From: Streptomyces albipurpureus
Lineage (GTDB): Bacteria; Actinomycetota; Actinomycetes; Streptomycetales; Streptomycetaceae
Length of the DNA: 64,000 nt
Assembly: GCF_023701525.1 (NCBI RefSeq)
Contig: NZ_JAMQAW010000010.1
Location: forward strand, 443,831 to 507,830
Direction: 5' to 3'
Shown here: positions 24,501 through 33,569 of the stretch, in pieces
Position numbering within the stretch: the stretch's first letter is position 1
How the letters are laid out: each line of letters starts with the position of its first letter
Notes under the pieces: generated by a model
What the model saw: the letters and a program-made list of their open reading frames with translations, nothing else
Told to the model about the DNA's origin: nothing
Database searches by the model: none
Program-made: the position numbers and the translations under genes

Positions 24501-27500
24501 GTGCCGAAGTCGCTCCCTCCGGTCAGATTGCCCAGTGCGTCGTAGCTCATCGTCGAGGTACGGCCGGTGGCGTCGGTGGTCTCGATCTTGCGGCCGAGGC
24601 CGTCGTACACGGTCCGGCTGATCCCGCCCAGCGGGTCGGTCACCGCCTTGACCTCGCCCACCGCGTTGTGCTGGGCGGTGGTGGTGTGTCCGCCGGGAGT
24701 GGTCGAAGCCGTCTGGTGGCTCGCGTCGTCCCAGACATAGCGGGTGATCAGGTTCTGGAGCGTGGGATGGCGCTCGACCGCGGTCGTGGACACCTGACGG
24801 CCCAGTTCGTCGTAGGTGGCCTCCGTCTTGGCCCCGATCTGGTCGGTCACCGAGAGCTGGAGCCCGGTGGGCGTCCAGGTGTGGCGGGTCACTCCCGCGC
24901 CGTCCAGATTGACCTGTGCGGTGTTCAGCGGGTTGGGGGCCCGCAGGCCGGGGCCGGCCAGCAGGGGTGTCGTGAGCGGGTCGGTCTTGGTGAGGAGGTT
25001 GCCGAGTTGGTCGTAGACGAAGCTGGTCCTGCGACCCAGCGGGTCGACCGACGCCTTGACCTGGCCCGCCTTGTCGTACTCGGTACGGGCCACCGCGTTG
25101 ATCATGGTGCCACCGGGTGGGACGTATCCCGGCAGGTGGACCGCGGTGGGACGGCCGGTCTTGTCGTACTCGGTACGGGTCAGCTTGCCGCGTGCGTTGC
25201 GGACATAGGTCGGCTCGCCGGCGTTGTTGTAGCCGGTGAGGGTGGTGGGCCGAACGGTCTCCGCCGTACCGCCTACCTCCTCGGTCACCACCGGGGGCTC
25301 CTTGGTCTCCACCAGGCGGCCCAACGCGTCGAAGCGCTGGCTGGTGGTGAAGGCGGCCGCGTCGGCGCCGGCGACATTGCCGCGCGGGCTGACGGTGGTG
25401 AGCCGAAGGCCCCGGTCGTCATAGGTGCTGGTGGTGACCCGCGGGGAGCCGGTGCCATCGGTCAGCGACGCCCGGGTGGGGTTGCCCGCCAGGTCGTACT
25501 CGGTGGTGGTGGTGAGCTTCTTGCCCGCGCTGTCGATGGACCGGGTCGACTCGGTCACCAGGTCATCGGCGTTGTAGGCGAAGGTGGAGACGCGGTTGAC
25601 ACCGGCCGGATCGACGACCGTGCGCGTGGTGCGTCCGGTGGCGTCGATGGTGTGGACGGCCGTGGTGCGACCCCCGCCCGTCACCTGCTGGGTCAGATGC
25701 CCGGCCGGGTCATAGGAGTTGGACTCCAGGACGATGTTCCGTTTGGTCGCGTCGGCCTGGGTGATCTGGCGGGCCGTCCTGGTCGCCAGGAGGCCGTCGT
25801 CGTAGTAGGTGAACGCGGTGGTCGCTCCCATCGCGTCGGTGGAGGAGGCGAGCCGGCCCGCCGGGTCATAGGCGTTGGAGGTGACGACCAGATCACGCGG
25901 GGTGCCCGAGGGGTCCCCGGTCCAGTTCTTCAGTGTGGTCTCGGCGAGCTTGCCGAGGGTGGTGAAGCGGTGGGTGAAGTTGGTGCCCACCTCGTTGGTC
26001 TCGCTGATCACCCGGCCGAATCCGTCGTAGACGGTGGCGATGGTGCCGCCCTCGGGGTCGGTGACCAGGTTCTGTCGACCGAACGCGTCATATCCGAAGG
26101 TGGTGGTACGGGCCGCGTCGGCGCCGGTGGTGTCTTCCAGCGACTCGGTGAGGATCGCGCCGTCCGCGTCGAAGGTACGGGCGATCTTTGTGGTGTGGAC
26201 GGTGCTGACCAGCTCGTTCTGTACCCCTGGACCGGCCTCCCGGACCACCTTGGACAGGGAGTTGTAGCTGTAGGACGTGGTCACACCGGCCGGGAAGGTG
26301 TCCGAGACCTGGGTCTCGGTGATCTTGCGGCCCAGTCCGTCGTACGTGTAGCGGGTGATCAGCCCGGACGGGGAGGTGACCTGGGCCGGGTCACCGCTGG
26401 CGTAGTAGCCGTAGGAGGTGACGGCGCCGGCCGCGCTGGTCTTGGTCTTGAGCAGTCCGGCGGGGGTGGTGCCGCCACCGGTCGCGGGCTCGGTCCCCGC
26501 GGTGTAGGTGGCCGTGCTGGTACGGCTGTCCGCCTGTCTGCTCGAAGTGGGCAGGCCGAGGGTGTTGTATTCGTGGGTGGTGCGGAAGCGTGTGTCCGAA
26601 CTGCTGGTGGAACGGGCGTCGGACTCGGTGAGCTTCTTGCCGTTGCGCTGGTCCAGCGGGTCCGCCGCGTTGTTGTGGTAGGTGGCGAACGACGTCCAGC
26701 AGGAGTTGGGGTCCCGGCATGTGGTGCGGGAGATCGGATCGCCCGACGCGTCATGCCCGGTGATGACGGAGTGCCCGTTGGGGTTGGTGACCGTGTGCGG
26801 GAAACCACCGGTGTCATACGCGTAGGTGGTGAGCCCACCGTCGGCGTCCGTCACCGAGAGCGGACGCTTGCCCCGCAGTGCGTCATAGCTGGTCCTGGTC
26901 GCCTTCCCGGCCGGGTCGGTGACGGTGACCGTGGAGGCGAGCGCCGAGCCGCTGCTGTACTCCCGCGCCCGGAAGTGGGTCGCGACCTGCTCGGCCGTCA
27001 GCGGGGTGTCGTAGATGGCTGCTTCGTCGAGCTCACCGGTGAGGCGGTAGGTGCCCGAGGGGACGCCCATCCAACCGGAGCTGGCGTATCCCGCGCCCAG
27101 GTAGGCGTGGCCCACGGCCTGGTTGGCGATGGTGCCGGTCAGTGAGCCGATCTGGGCACCGTCGAGATAGAGCTGCTGCGTGGTGCCCGAACCACTGAGG
27201 ACCACATGGTGCCACTCGTTGTCGTTGACGGCGGCCGGGGAGACGATCGGGGTGGCCCCGGCGGCTCCGCTCACCCAGAACTGGCCGCGTAGCCTCCCCG
27301 CCTGGTCGATGTTGAGGACGGGTCGCCAGGAGGTCGGTGTGGTGCCGATCGGCTGGTTCTGGAAGCCGAGCAGTACGCCCGATCCGGTGGTGCGGAACCA
27401 GAGTTCGGCCGCCAGGGAGGTGTCCCCGGAGACGATCTCGTCGGGAATGGAGACACTGCCGTTCCCCGCGAGGCGGACGGCACCGCCGTCACCCGTACCG

Positions 27501-30500
27501 AAGATTCCGGTGCGATCCAGAACGGCCTGCTCGTAGCTGCCGTTCGCCCGACCGCCGGCGCTCTGGCTCCGGGCGGTGGTGCCTGAGGTCTCGTCCATCC
27601 GCCAGTAGCCCACCGGTGCGTCACCGACGACCGTGCCCCGGTACTGGACGCTGTCACCGCCGACCATGGCGTTGCGCGCCTTGAAGTGGCGCACGACGGC
27701 AGCGGCGCTCAGCGGTGCCTGGTAGACGGCGACCTCATCGATCTGACCGGGGAAGTAGCTGACATCGGCGGGTGAACTGGGCCAGGTTCCGCCGGCGAAA
27801 CCGGCACCCACATAGGTGCGCTTGTTGCCCTGGTGGTTCACCGCTCCGGTCAGCGTTCCCTGCCGGACACCGTCCAGATACAGCGTCTGGGTGGTGCCGG
27901 ACGCGGAGATCACCGCATGGTGCCACTTGTTGTCGGTGACGGTGTCCGTCGAGCCGAGCCGCACCGGGGTGTTGGCGGTGGTGGAGAAGAACTTGCCGTG
28001 GAGTTTGTTGTCGGCGCCGACATAGAGGACAGGGGTACGGGCGCCCGTGGCGGTCGTGGCGTCCTCGATGGAATTGACCTGGTCGCCGACGAGCACCCCG
28101 GGTTTCGCGGTGCGGAACCAGAGCTCGACGGCGAGGTCGGTGGAGTGGTGGAGGACGTCCTCCGGTATCTCGGCGTAGTTGCCCTGGCCGAAGGCCGCGG
28201 AGGTGTCATCGCCGTCGGCGAAGGCTCCGGCGAGGCCGAGGTCCACATTGCCGTGGTACGAGCCGTCCGTGCCGTCGCCGGTCTGGCTGTGGGCGGTGCC
28301 GCCGCCGCGCTCCCCCAGCCGCCAGTATCCGCCCGGGTTCGATGCCCGTACGGAGTCGGAGTAGGCGGCGGAGCCGCTGCTGAACTGCTCGGCGGAGACC
28401 TGCCAGACGCCACCGTCCTTGTCGGTGGTGCTGGTGACACGGCTGCTGACCGGGTCGTACTGGACGGTGGCGTGGGTGCGGCCCGAGGGCAGCACGGTCT
28501 TGGTCATCCGGCTGGCGACGGTGCGCGCGTCATAGTGCTCGCGGACCGTGCCGGGGTCGAGGTCGTGCCGGTAGACGGCCACCTCGTCGATGGAGCCCTG
28601 GAAGTGGTGGGCGCCGGTGGTGGTGCCCGTCCAGCCGGAGTTGCCCCAGCCGCCGCCGACGTAGGCGTGCTGGTCGTCCCGCATCTGGACGGTGCCGGTG
28701 AGGCTGCCGACCGCGACGCCGTCGAGGTAGAGCGTCTGGGTGGTGCCGGCGCTGCTGAGGACGGCGTGGTGCCACTGGTTGTCGGTGACGGTCTGGGTGG
28801 AGGTGATGGGCTGGGCACCCGTGTGCTCGGCCGTGTAGAACTGCCCCCGCAGCTTGCCCGCCGCGTCCACGCTCAGATAGGGGCTGAAGCGGGTGGGTTT
28901 CTGGCCCGGCTCGGAGTCCTGGAGCGTGGCGAGGACGCCACCCGCCTTGGTCGTCTTGAACCACAGTTCGACCGAGACCAGGGCGGAGGTCCGGAAGGTG
29001 TTGTCGGGCAGTTCCAGGACGGAGTCGGTGCCGTCGAAGGTGGCGGCGGTGTCCGTGGTCCCGGCGACCGCTGACGGGGAACCGAGGCCGACATCGCGGT
29101 AGACGGCCTCGTTGAGGCCGGTGCGCGAGGGGGCCTCACTGCTCGCGGTGGACCCTTCCGACTCGCCCAGACGCCAGTAGGAGACGGGGTTGGAGTCCAG
29201 CACGCTGGCCCGGTAGAGCGAGCCGTTCTCATAGGTGTAGAGCGTGCAGGCGGTGGTGGACGCGGGCGGGCAGACCTTGGTCAGCCGATTGCCCGTGTAG
29301 CTGTAGGTCCAGGTGAGGCCGGGGGTCGTGCCGTCGATGGCGCTGGTGGTGACGGACGAGACCCGATCACCTGACCAGGTGAAGGAGATGCTGCGGCCGG
29401 AGACGGCGTCCGTGGCCCGGGTCAGTGGGCCACCGTCCTCCATGGTGCGCTGGAGGTTCTGCCCTCGGCCCGCGCTGTCGACGATACGGGCGAGGAATCC
29501 GGAGTGGGCGAAGTAGTAGGTGTGCCCGGATCTGTCCCGTAGCACCCAACCGTCCACCTTGCGGCTGAGCTTGGCGGTGGAGCCGGACGGTCCGGCGTAG
29601 CCGCCACCGGGGTTCTCTCCGTACCGGACCTGGGAACCGTCGGCCACCGTGATCAGCACGGACCTGGTCTTGGGCTCCTCACGCAACCGGGTGTCCCAGC
29701 GCGTGGTCCAGCCCGCGCCGAAGGCCCCATCGGTGCGGGGGTCGAGCGAGTTGTAGGTACGGGTCACCGCCAACTCGGGACCCACGGTGCTGATGGTGGC
29801 GTCGGTGGCGGCGGTGGTGTAGTTGCCGGTGCGCGCCCCGAGTTCGGCTCCGGTGTCGGCGCCCCCGAGATGGCTGGTGATACCCGGCTGCGGTACCTCG
29901 GTGGTGAACAGCGCGGGACCGGGACGGGCCGAGGTCGACGCGCCGTCATAGGCGTAGGGGTACCAGGCGTACGTCTTGCCCCAGGAGAGCCAGCTGGCGG
30001 GCACGGCCCACTGCTTGCTGCTGCTCCGGGTGCCGAGGCGGCAGTTCTTACGGGTGTTCTTGCCCTCGGTCTCACAGACCTCGAACTGGTACTGAAGGGC
30101 TCCCGGATAGCGGTCCTTGTCGGTGCCGGTGGCCCAGAGCGTGGGGGTGAGCGAGTCGAGGACCACACCGCTGGGCGGGGACGCGGCGGTGATCTGCGGT
30201 GGAATGTTGATCGCGGCGAAGTTCACGGCCGGGCCGGGAATGCCCACACTGGTGAAGCGGGTGACTCCGACGTCGTCCATCGTCCACTGGAGGGTGTAGG
30301 TGCCCGGTGTCAGTGGGGCGATCTTCGCGCTGAGGGTCACGCTCTCACCGGGTGAGACCGCGGTGGGCAGCGGGGTCCAAAGGATCTTCGCGCTGTCGGT
30401 GATCTCGTTGTCAGCGGAGTCGAAGAGGTTGTAGCGGAGCTTGATGTTGCCGCCGGCCGGCCAGGTGTTCTGCCCCCGGTTGGTGACGGTGACCTGCATC

Positions 30501-32191
30501 GCGCCTTCGGCGGTCGCGGTCACCGGGGTGGTGAACTCGCCGAGCTTGTAGGTCGCTCCGTACGGGGTCCAGGTGATGTCCAGGCTCGGCTTGCCTGCCG
30601 GGTAGTCATCGGAGCCGAACTGCTTCCAGCCCCTGGTGTCGGTGGCGGAGGCCTTGACCGCCAGGCCGTAGTTCTTCTTGCGGCCGTGGGTCCAGTCGTC
30701 CACCAGTTTCCGGCCGGCGCTGCCGAGCTTGATGCTCTCCCAGGCCGGGCCGCAGGTCCAGGGCGTGGTGCCAGGAGGCCGCCAGCCGTTGGCGAAGCTC
30801 TTGGAGGCGAGGGACGGTCCGGTGGCCGGGCCCGGATACCGGGTGGTGGTGCTCTCGGCCCAGTTGGAGGTGATCGGGTGGATGGTCACCGGACGGGCGG
30901 TGCAGGAGTACGACCAGGTGTTGTAGAGCGCCAGGTTGGCACTGAGCACCCAGGCGTTGTTGAGCGTGGTCTCCACCCCGCTGAACCTCAGGAAGGAGGC
31001 GGCCTTGTGGGTGCCGTCATGGGTGCCGGCCTTCAGCACGGTGTCCGTGGAGTAGTCGGCGTTGTACGGCTGCTGCACATACGTCCCCGAGGTGGCCTGG
31101 ACCGTCAGCAGCGAGGGGTCGACCCGGACGGGATAGGCGCGCTCGGGGGCGTCGAGCCACTTCTCATCCAGGGTGACGGTGAGGACCTGACGTCCGTTCG
31201 ACGTGCTCAGGCCGTAGCTGACCCGGTCGGACATGGCCCCCTGGTTGGCGTTGTGGTCGGTCTTGGAATCCTCCATCCAGCCACGGGGTATGCGAGCGCG
31301 CTCCTTGCCCGCGCCATCGGTGAAGACCACGGCACCCTGGGCGTCGAGAGCGGCGGTCAGCCCCCGCAGTGCGAGGGGGAAGCGCCACTGGGTGGGCGCC
31401 GCACGGTCCTTGAGGACCAGCGTCTCCTTCACCGAACCGGTGCCGGAGAGAAGTTCGAGATCGGCGGATGGGCGAACGTCGGGGTAGGTGACGGTGTTCC
31501 CGGCGGCCACACCACGGGCGCGGGCGGCGCCTTCGACTCCATACGCCAGGGAAACGTTGTCGCCGACCTGGATTCGGGCAAGTTCCGCCGCGTCGGAGTG
31601 CTCGGCGAAGGTGATTCCGGCCGGAGCGGAGCGTGGTTGCCAGGGTTGTCCGGCGCTGCTTCTGGCCTGGGGTCCACCGGCTCTGACCAGCGTGGTGTCG
31701 ATCTTCTGCCAGTTGCCGTCGGCCTGACGGAAGTTCACCGGCTCGTTGTAGTACCGGGTGGTGAAGGAGCCGTCCTTGTTGCGGAAGGTGGCGGCCGTCT
31801 CGGCGCGCTTGCCGGGGACTTCCTTGCTGGTCTTGGCGTCGAACCCGGCGGGGTTGTCGGGTGCGGGCGGGGAGACCGAGGTGGCCTTGCCCATGGCGGG
31901 CGGCTTGGCCGGGTCGGGGAAGAGGCGTTCGGTGACAGCGGGTTCGCGGGGTAGTTGGCCCGGGGCGGCCAGTGCGCCGTCACGGCCCCCCTTCGCCGCC
32001 GCGTCCGTGGCCGCCCCGGGGGCCCGGTGGCTTCGACCGTCCGCGGACCCCCATCTCTGATCGGGTGCGTCAGCGGAGGTACTGCCTGGTGGTCCTAGGG
32101 GTTGGCCGACGGCTAACGCGGCCTGCTCCGTCCCGGTGATGACGGTCATGAGAAGCGCTGCGGACACGACTAACGGACGTATGGCACGCAA
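21554..32191 (-). CDS. Secreted RHS/YD-repeat polymorphic toxin with C-terminal DNA/RNA nuclease
   Basis: 3545 residues. Order: signal peptide (about 1-28), Ala/Pro-rich region, DNRLRE-like domain (about 355-555) and an Ig-like segment. A DUF6531-type region follows (about 785-840, PELAVTRTYNSLDPRTDGAF), then three LamG modules (about 1000-1230, 1280-1505, 1515-1740). Many YD repeats run from about 1750 to 3030, ending with the RHS core YSPFGEVTASSG...YSYAGGSPMNGTDPSGH near 3125. After a Pro/Ser/Gly linker with a hydrophobic stretch, the last 150 residues hold the toxin. Its motif NNCHLIGKQLGGSGTDLDNL has the putative catalytic His3417, and resembles DNA/RNA non-specific endonucleases (PF13930 type). 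Start is TTG 32191 with GAGGGGG 8 bases upstream. No PAAR domain or type VI secretion context is seen; export by Sec is inferred. The 3' end is less GC-rich than the RHS body. Confidence 0.93.
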   Translation of the reverse strand: MRAIRPLVVSAALLMTVITGTEQAALAVGQPLGPPGSTSADAPDQRWGSADGRSHRAPGAATDAAAKGGRDGALAAPGQLPREPAVTERLFPDPAKPPAMGKATSVSPPAPDNPAGFDAKTSKEVPGKRAETAATFRNKDGSFTTRYYNEPVNFRQADGNWQKIDTTLVRAGGPQARSSAGQPWQPRSAPAGITFAEHSDAAELARIQVGDNVSLAYGVEGAARARGVAAGNTVTYPDVRPSADLELLSGTGSVKETLVLKDRAAPTQWRFPLALRGLTAALDAQGAVVFTDGAGKERARIPRGWMEDSKTDHNANQGAMSDRVSYGLSTSNGRQVLTVTLDEKWLDAPERAYPVRVDPSLLTVQATSGTYVQQPYNADYSTDTVLKAGTHDGTHKAASFLRFSGVETTLNNAWVLSANLALYNTWSYSCTARPVTIHPITSNWAESTTTRYPGPATGPSLASKSFANGWRPPGTTPWTCGPAWESIKLGSAGRKLVDDWTHGRKKNYGLAVKASATDTRGWKQFGSDDYPAGKPSLDITWTPYGATYKLGEFTTPVTATAEGAMQVTVTNRGQNTWPAGGNIKLRYNLFDSADNEITDSAKILWTPLPTAVSPGESVTLSAKIAPLTPGTYTLQWTMDDVGVTRFTSVGIPGPAVNFAAINIPPQITAASPPSGVVLDSLTPTLWATGTDKDRYPGALQYQFEVCETEGKNTRKNCRLGTRSSSKQWAVPASWLSWGKTYAWYPYAYDGASTSARPGPALFTTEVPQPGITSHLGGADTGAELGARTGNYTTAATDATISTVGPELAVTRTYNSLDPRTDGAFGAGWTTRWDTRLREEPKTRSVLITVADGSQVRYGENPGGGYAGPSGSTAKLSRKVDGWVLRDRSGHTYYFAHSGFLARIVDSAGRGQNLQRTMEDGGPLTRATDAVSGRSISFTWSGDRVSSVTTSAIDGTTPGLTWTYSYTGNRLTKVCPPASTTACTLYTYENGSLYRASVLDSNPVSYWRLGESEGSTASSEAPSRTGLNEAVYRDVGLGSPSAVAGTTDTAATFDGTDSVLELPDNTFRTSALVSVELWFKTTKAGGVLATLQDSEPGQKPTRFSPYLSVDAAGKLRGQFYTAEHTGAQPITSTQTVTDNQWHHAVLSSAGTTQTLYLDGVAVGSLTGTVQMRDDQHAYVGGGWGNSGWTGTTTGAHHFQGSIDEVAVYRHDLDPGTVREHYDARTVASRMTKTVLPSGRTHATVQYDPVSSRVTSTTDKDGGVWQVSAEQFSSGSAAYSDSVRASNPGGYWRLGERGGGTAHSQTGDGTDGSYHGNVDLGLAGAFADGDDTSAAFGQGNYAEIPEDVLHHSTDLAVELWFRTAKPGVLVGDQVNSIEDATTATGARTPVLYVGADNKLHGKFFSTTANTPVRLGSTDTVTDNKWHHAVISASGTTQTLYLDGVRQGTLTGAVNHQGNKRTYVGAGFAGGTWPSSPADVSYFPGQIDEVAVYQAPLSAAAVVRHFKARNAMVGGDSVQYRGTVVGDAPVGYWRMDETSGTTARSQSAGGRANGSYEQAVLDRTGIFGTGDGGAVRLAGNGSVSIPDEIVSGDTSLAAELWFRTTGSGVLLGFQNQPIGTTPTSWRPVLNIDQAGRLRGQFWVSGAAGATPIVSPAAVNDNEWHHVVLSGSGTTQQLYLDGAQIGSLTGTIANQAVGHAYLGAGYASSGWMGVPSGTYRLTGELDEAAIYDTPLTAEQVATHFRAREYSSGSALASTVTVTDPAGKATRTSYDALRGKRPLSVTDADGGLTTYAYDTGGFPHTVTNPNGHSVITGHDASGDPISRTTCRDPNSCWTSFATYHNNAADPLDQRNGKKLTESDARSTSSSDTRFRTTHEYNTLGLPTSSRQADSRTSTATYTAGTEPATGGGTTPAGLLKTKTSAAGAVTSYGYYASGDPAQVTSPSGLITRYTYDGLGRKITETQVSDTFPAGVTTSYSYNSLSKVVREAGPGVQNELVSTVHTTKIARTFDADGAILTESLEDTTGADAARTTTFGYDAFGRQNLVTDPEGGTIATVYDGFGRVISETNEVGTNFTHRFTTLGKLAETTLKNWTGDPSGTPRDLVVTSNAYDPAGRLASSTDAMGATTAFTYYDDGLLATRTARQITQADATKRNIVLESNSYDPAGHLTQQVTGGGRTTAVHTIDATGRTTRTVVDPAGVNRVSTFAYNADDLVTESTRSIDSAGKKLTTTTEYDLAGNPTRASLTDGTGSPRVTTSTYDDRGLRLTTVSPRGNVAGADAAAFTTSQRFDALGRLVETKEPPVVTEEVGGTAETVRPTTLTGYNNAGEPTYVRNARGKLTRTEYDKTGRPTAVHLPGYVPPGGTMINAVARTEYDKAGQVKASVDPLGRRTSFVYDQLGNLLTKTDPLTTPLLAGPGLRAPNPLNTAQVNLDGAGVTRHTWTPTGLQLSVTDQIGAKTEATYDELGRQVSTTAVERHPTLQNLITRYVWDDASHQTASTTPGGHTTTAQHNAVGEVKAVTDPLGGISRTVYDGLGRKIETTDATGRTSTMSYDALGNLTGGSDFGTGSTAHRSVSAEYNADGHKTASVSASGSRTEYTVDALGRVTQMVEPVTATSTITTASGYNALGSRTRLTDGRGKSTSYTFTAWELPDSTIEPATTAHPNAADRTWQTAYDAAGQSVADLLPGGVRRDRTYNALGKLTGETGTGSAAATTARKLEYDLAGRMTAAGTDGTTGRNVYSYNDRGQLLSSTGPSGSSAYAYNGDSLMTSRDSGGKQATFGYDAAGRLDHTWDSITGGQVWHDFDAAGRPLIEQYATNLGGAQGWTSEARRKYGYDDLGRLTTDRITDAAELVEKASTTYGYDHEDRVTQKNTAGTAGAGTNAYAYDKAGRMTSWTKGTTATAYEWDAAGNRTKEGTSTATYDERNRLLTDGTSTYSYSPRGTLSSVTATGSPARNLTFDAFERKISDGSASFAYDSLDRVRGHGSTSFSYDGGSNNLMSDGTNHFTRKPGGGLQAMETGTTKRWSVTDNHTDLVAGLTPNGLTVTNSTAYSPFGEVTASSGTGSSLGYQSGWTDPASGDVNMASRWYQPGTGGFASRDTWQLDPVTQQSNRYSYAGGSPMNGTDPSGHIVFVPVVIGAAAAWKAVGAGVAITAGAGYVLTEADKAYQAYKENSYEPSSSPDAAYPLSGALGTSAVASLIQAQVNALSKGASSSSSSSTSKSTGRGGGNGGSVSQPRVFTRPGTGSGIAQSVRAAVRPPRPVIDQNPNNGRSPIPAPVRPAPRPDWNPKGGGWQPGDGLKMVVGALEMLDLIDGLDFNPAQAPETHPAPGVDPGSGQGNDDQRRRDCRRDGRGWIDLTPRDSGNGSRAVEGEACLDSAYIADNPGSKTESHIRPPGYEWAGRYAGFLGLSPDRAINNCHLIGKQLGGSGTDLDNLATCTRQANTNARGPGRIDESMVFFEEQVKDATDAGEIVHYRVTPQYNGARTAPVAFLMNAHGVTADGRPGLSIVNEVVPNSLLSSAGVWKNIGMVTSDRPPNIGPVPVGGMR
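26965..29210 (-). repeat. Three tandem LamG modules within the RHS gene
   Basis: Three units of about 225 codons lie at roughly 29200-28520, 28355-27675 and 27640-26965. Each begins with a YWRLGE/YWRMDE motif and contains SVELWF, a DNxWHHAVLS strand and LYLDGV. Each ends in EVAVYxxxL...HYxAR. They are clear internal duplications, diverged at the DNA level. Confidence 0.85.
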
Positions 32192-32531
32192 AGAAAAAGC
32201 CCCCTCAGAAAATCGTGGAGGCTTCCTTACTAACGACCTTCACAGATATCGCACAAGAAGGCCACAGCCAGTCACCCGTTCGAATGTGACCTGGGTCACG
32301 CGATTTTTGGGAACCAATCGCCACCAATCCATGTAGCCACCATGGATTATTACCGGGAAATCACATGTGGCGCACGCCACATAAAGTTTCTGTCAGACCG
32401 GGGGCAACCATTGCCCCATGTCGCGGGTCAATCATGCGTACCAACGGCCTCACCCGTGCACTGCAAAGCTCCGGAAGGCCTACCAGACTCGTGCCGCGTC
32501 CACGCGGCCCTCAGACATCGCCGAGGTCTTC
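32192..32531. promoter_or_regulatory. Divergent promoter region with two Crp-like dyads
   Basis: Gene-free and noticeably AT-richer than its surroundings. GTGACCTGGGTCAC lies at 32286-32299 and GTGGCGCACGCCAC at 32367-32380, the latter inside the longer dyad ATGTGGCG-CA-CGCCACAT. Both fit the pattern GTG-N6-GNCAC reported for Streptomyces Crp. Their centres are 81 bases apart, between the RHS gene and the LAETG surface protein. A 33-codon frame (32434-32535) overlaps the surface protein start as ATGA. Confidence 0.5.
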
Positions 32532-33548
32532 ATGAAGCTCCGCCGCGCTATGGCCATCGCTGCCGCGACCGCCGTCATAGCCCCCGCAACCTTCCTGGCC
32601 GCCCCGGCCGCATACGCCGAGCCGAGCCCGTCGTCGAGCGCCTCCGAGACCACGATCGAAAGCCCCTCGTCGAGCGCCTCCGAGAGCACCATCGAAAGCC
32701 CCTCGTCGAGCGCCTCCGAGAGCGTCTCCGAAGGCCCGTCCAACAGCGCCTCTGAAAGCGTCTCCGAAGACCCGTCCAACAGCGCCTCCGAGAGCGCCAG
32801 CGAAAGCCCGTCCGCCAGCAACACCCCGCCGGTGAAGCCGTCCCCGAGCGCCTCCGAGTCGGAGGAGCCCCCGGCTGAGTGCAACGACTCCGCGGTCGAC
32901 GTCTCGATCTCCGGTCTCCCCGGCAAGATCGCGGCGGGCAGCGGCTGGCACAAGTTCTCCATGAACGTGCACAACACGTCGGACACCACCCTGAACGACC
33001 TGGCCTACTTCGCCGGGGCAGCGGGCGACGAGCTGGGCGAGGATCTCTTCACGAAGAAGCACGTCGAGCTTCAGGCCTACGACCCCGACACCAAGACCTG
33101 GGAGGGCCTGGAGGGCCCCGAGGGTGAGGCAGTCGGCTTCGTCGGTTGGAGCGATGAGCTGAAGCCTGACTACGAGGTCACCCTGCCGCTGCGGATCAAC
33201 GTCAAGGCCGCCGCGCCGGTCGGTGCCGGCTTCTCGCTCGGCGCGAGCCTCTACTCCAGCGGTGACGGTGAGTGCGAGGGCTTCGGCGAGGTCGCCTACA
33301 AGTTCCAGATCGTGAAGGCGGGCACGGACACCGGCGGCTCCAAGCCGCAGGAGGGTGGCAAGGTCCCCGTCACCACGGAGAAGCCCTCCAAGGGCAGCAG
33401 CGGTGCCGTGGTTGAGGGCAGCCTGGCAGAGACCGGTTCCAGCTCCATCGTCCCGACCATCGGCATCATCGGTGGTATCGCGGTCGTCGCCGGTGCCGGT
33501 GTCGTCTTCACGATGAAGCGTCGCCGCGCGAACGGCGCCACCGCGTAA
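32532..33548 (+). CDS. LAETG sortase-anchored surface protein
   Basis: 338 residues. A signal peptide (MKLRRAMAIAAATAVIAPAT, cleavage near AYA, residue 33) is followed by a Ser/Glu/Pro-rich repeat region (about 35-110, SSSASES/NSASES units). A globular beta-rich domain covers about 115-260 (CNDSAVDVSISGLPG ... CEGFGEVAYKFQIV). The cell-wall sorting signal is LAETGSSS, a hydrophobic helix and RRRANGATA. LAXTG is the motif used by class E sortases in Streptomyces, as for long chaplins. ATG 32532 has GAGG 5 bases upstream. No sortase is nearby. The role of the globular domain is unknown. It is divergent from the RHS toxin and shares its regulatory region. Confidence 0.92.
   Translation: MKLRRAMAIAAATAVIAPATFLAAPAAYAEPSPSSSASETTIESPSSSASESTIESPSSSASESVSEGPSNSASESVSEDPSNSASESASESPSASNTPPVKPSPSASESEEPPAECNDSAVDVSISGLPGKIAAGSGWHKFSMNVHNTSDTTLNDLAYFAGAAGDELGEDLFTKKHVELQAYDPDTKTWEGLEGPEGEAVGFVGWSDELKPDYEVTLPLRINVKAAAPVGAGFSLGASLYSSGDGECEGFGEVAYKFQIVKAGTDTGGSKPQEGGKVPVTTEKPSKGSSGAVVEGSLAETGSSSIVPTIGIIGGIAVVAGAGVVFTMKRRRANGATA
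32634..32830 (+). repeat. Ser/Glu-rich coding repeats in the LAETG protein
   Basis: Repeats of roughly 36 bases around CCGTCGAGCGCCTCCGAGAG encode alternating SPSSSASES and GPSNSASES units, forming a wall-spanning stalk. Confidence 0.8.
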
Positions 33549-33569
33549 CCGGTAACCCGGAACCCAGAG

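Noticed and set aside
24212..27145. 977-codon open frame on the plus strand inside the RHS gene
   Set aside because: It is antisense to the YD repeats. Its Gly/Val/Arg-rich composition mirrors the high-GC third-position bias of the real frame, and it has no recognisable domain.
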